Shown one piece after another: positions 6,703-7,216 of a stretch of DNA of 7,216 nt (positions are counted from its first letter, which is position 1; every line of letters starts with the position of its first letter). The translations under genes and the position numbers were made by a program. Source of the stretch: Chloroflexota bacterium (GTDB taxonomy: Bacteria > Chloroflexota > Anaerolineae > Anaerolineales > Villigracilaceae); NCBI GenBank assembly GCA_021796315.1, contig JAJYOH010000303.1:1-7216 (forward strand), written 5' to 3'. The notes below the pieces were generated by a model that was given only the letters and a program-made list of their open reading frames with translations, made no database searches and had not been told where the DNA came from.

Positions 6703-6740
6703 GCCCGACGCAAAGCAAAACGCGTCGGGCATTTTTTATT
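6703..6740 (+). terminator. Strong intrinsic terminator after the miniprotein gene
   Basis: GCCCGACGC (6703-6711) pairs perfectly with GCGTCGGGC (6722-6730) around a 10-nt A-rich loop. The stem is followed by six T residues (6732-6737), A, and a further T-run to 6743. This is a classical Rho-independent terminator reading rightward. On the opposite strand no T-tract follows, so it would not serve the convergent phosphatase gene by the same mechanism. Confidence 0.9.
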
Positions 6741-6743
6741 TTT

Positions 6744-7216
6744 CTAAGGAACTACGCGGCGGACCGCCAGCATGGTCAGATCATCAGAGAGAGGTATGGA
6801 TTCAATGAAATCATTGACGGACGACTCAACGGCGTCGAGCAGGGAATTGGCCGAAGAAGACTCGGCAGCCCGAATAGCGTCAAGCAAGCGCGCTTCGCCA
6901 AACAGAATATGATCGGCAGAAAAGGCTTCCGTCAATCCGTCAGTATAAAACAGGACGCAATCACCTGCAGACAACCGGATGGTTCTCTCGAACATCTCGC
7001 GATTATCCGTGACCCCAAGTGCAATGCCGGTTCGGGTTAATTTCTCCACCTGTCCGTCCGCGTGTACCCACAGTGGAGGGTTGTGTCCGGCATTGGCATA
7101 AGTCAACTCGCCGGTATTTTGATCGAGCGCGGCGTAAACGGCCGTAACGAACATGCCTTGCCGGGTATCGGGCAGAAGTAGATCATTGACACGGCGCAAG
7201 GCTTCTGCAGGAGAGG
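6744..7216 (-). CDS. C-terminal part of a SpoIIE/RsbU-type PP2C serine phosphatase (5' end outside window)
   Basis: The minus-strand frame is open to the right edge, giving 156 complete C-terminal codons before TAG at 6746-6744. Counting from the first complete codon, the fragment begins SPAEALRRVND. It carries the family's order of motifs: GMFVTAVYAALD (20-31), YANAGHNPPLW (39-49), GIALGV (63-68), FYTDGLTEAF with metal-binding D92 (89-98), and SDDLTM (143-148) with the terminal metal-binding Asp. The first metal-binding motif and any PAS, GAF, HAMP or response-receiver sensor domain lie outside. Such enzymes dephosphorylate anti-anti-sigma (STAS) proteins in partner-switching stress or developmental pathways, but no RsbV or RsbW homologue is in this window. 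The TTG at 7199 is an internal codon because conserved residues continue upstream of it. Confidence 0.93.
   Translation of the reverse strand, partial: SPAEALRRVNDLLLPDTRQGMFVTAVYAALDQNTGELTYANAGHNPPLWVHADGQVEKLTRTGIALGVTDNREMFERTIRLSAGDCVLFYTDGLTEAFSADHILFGEARLLDAIRAAESSSANSLLDAVESSVNDFIESIPLSDDLTMLAVRRVVP

Noticed and set aside
7197..7199. TTG as start codon of the phosphatase
   Set aside because: The frame stays open to the edge, and the residues just before it (SPAEA) fit the family, so the true start is outside the window.

Overview
This window looks like chromosomal DNA from a free-living bacterium with about 50% GC. The style of the Rho protein, the N-terminus at the left edge and the SpoIIE-type phosphatase suggest a member of the Chloroflexota, perhaps Anaerolineae. 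That assignment rests on recollection of protein families and not on a search. No plasmid, phage or CRISPR hallmarks are visible.

Layout: Bases 1-285 (minus strand) hold the N-terminus of a membrane-anchored envelope protein that runs off the left edge, possibly a LysM/M23 peptidase. Just upstream of it, and probably co-transcribed, is a full-length rho gene (327-1604, minus). A candidate rho promoter near 1787-1815 would give it a leader of about 176 nt. The 564-bp gap between rho and the divergent gene on its right also contains a cluster of direct and inverted repeats (1885-2040) that may be the relic of an insertion sequence end.

The centre is a compact plus-strand operon. It starts with a MarR-family repressor (2169-2630), followed 3 bp later by one ABC exporter half (2634-4415), whose stop overlaps the start of a second half (4412-6223) in an ATGA. 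The two halves have complementary departures from consensus. The first lacks the catalytic Glu and the switch His. The second has LSQGQ in place of LSGGQ. Together these predict a heterodimeric multidrug-type exporter with one degenerate and one active ATP site. A perfect TATAAT box precedes a 15-bp palindrome at the predicted transcription start, which fits autorepression by the MarR protein with ligand-induced release of the whole operon.

After the operon come a long terminator-like hairpin (6303-6344) and about 200 bp without an obvious gene. Next is a 40-codon gene for a predicted single-pass membrane miniprotein (6558-6680), with a good ribosome binding site and its own strong intrinsic terminator (6703-6740). 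The right edge is the C-terminal part of a SpoIIE/RsbU-type PP2C phosphatase on the minus strand. No wholly new system is evident. The most interesting items are the asymmetric exporter with its putative operator, the orphan miniprotein gene and the repeat cluster.
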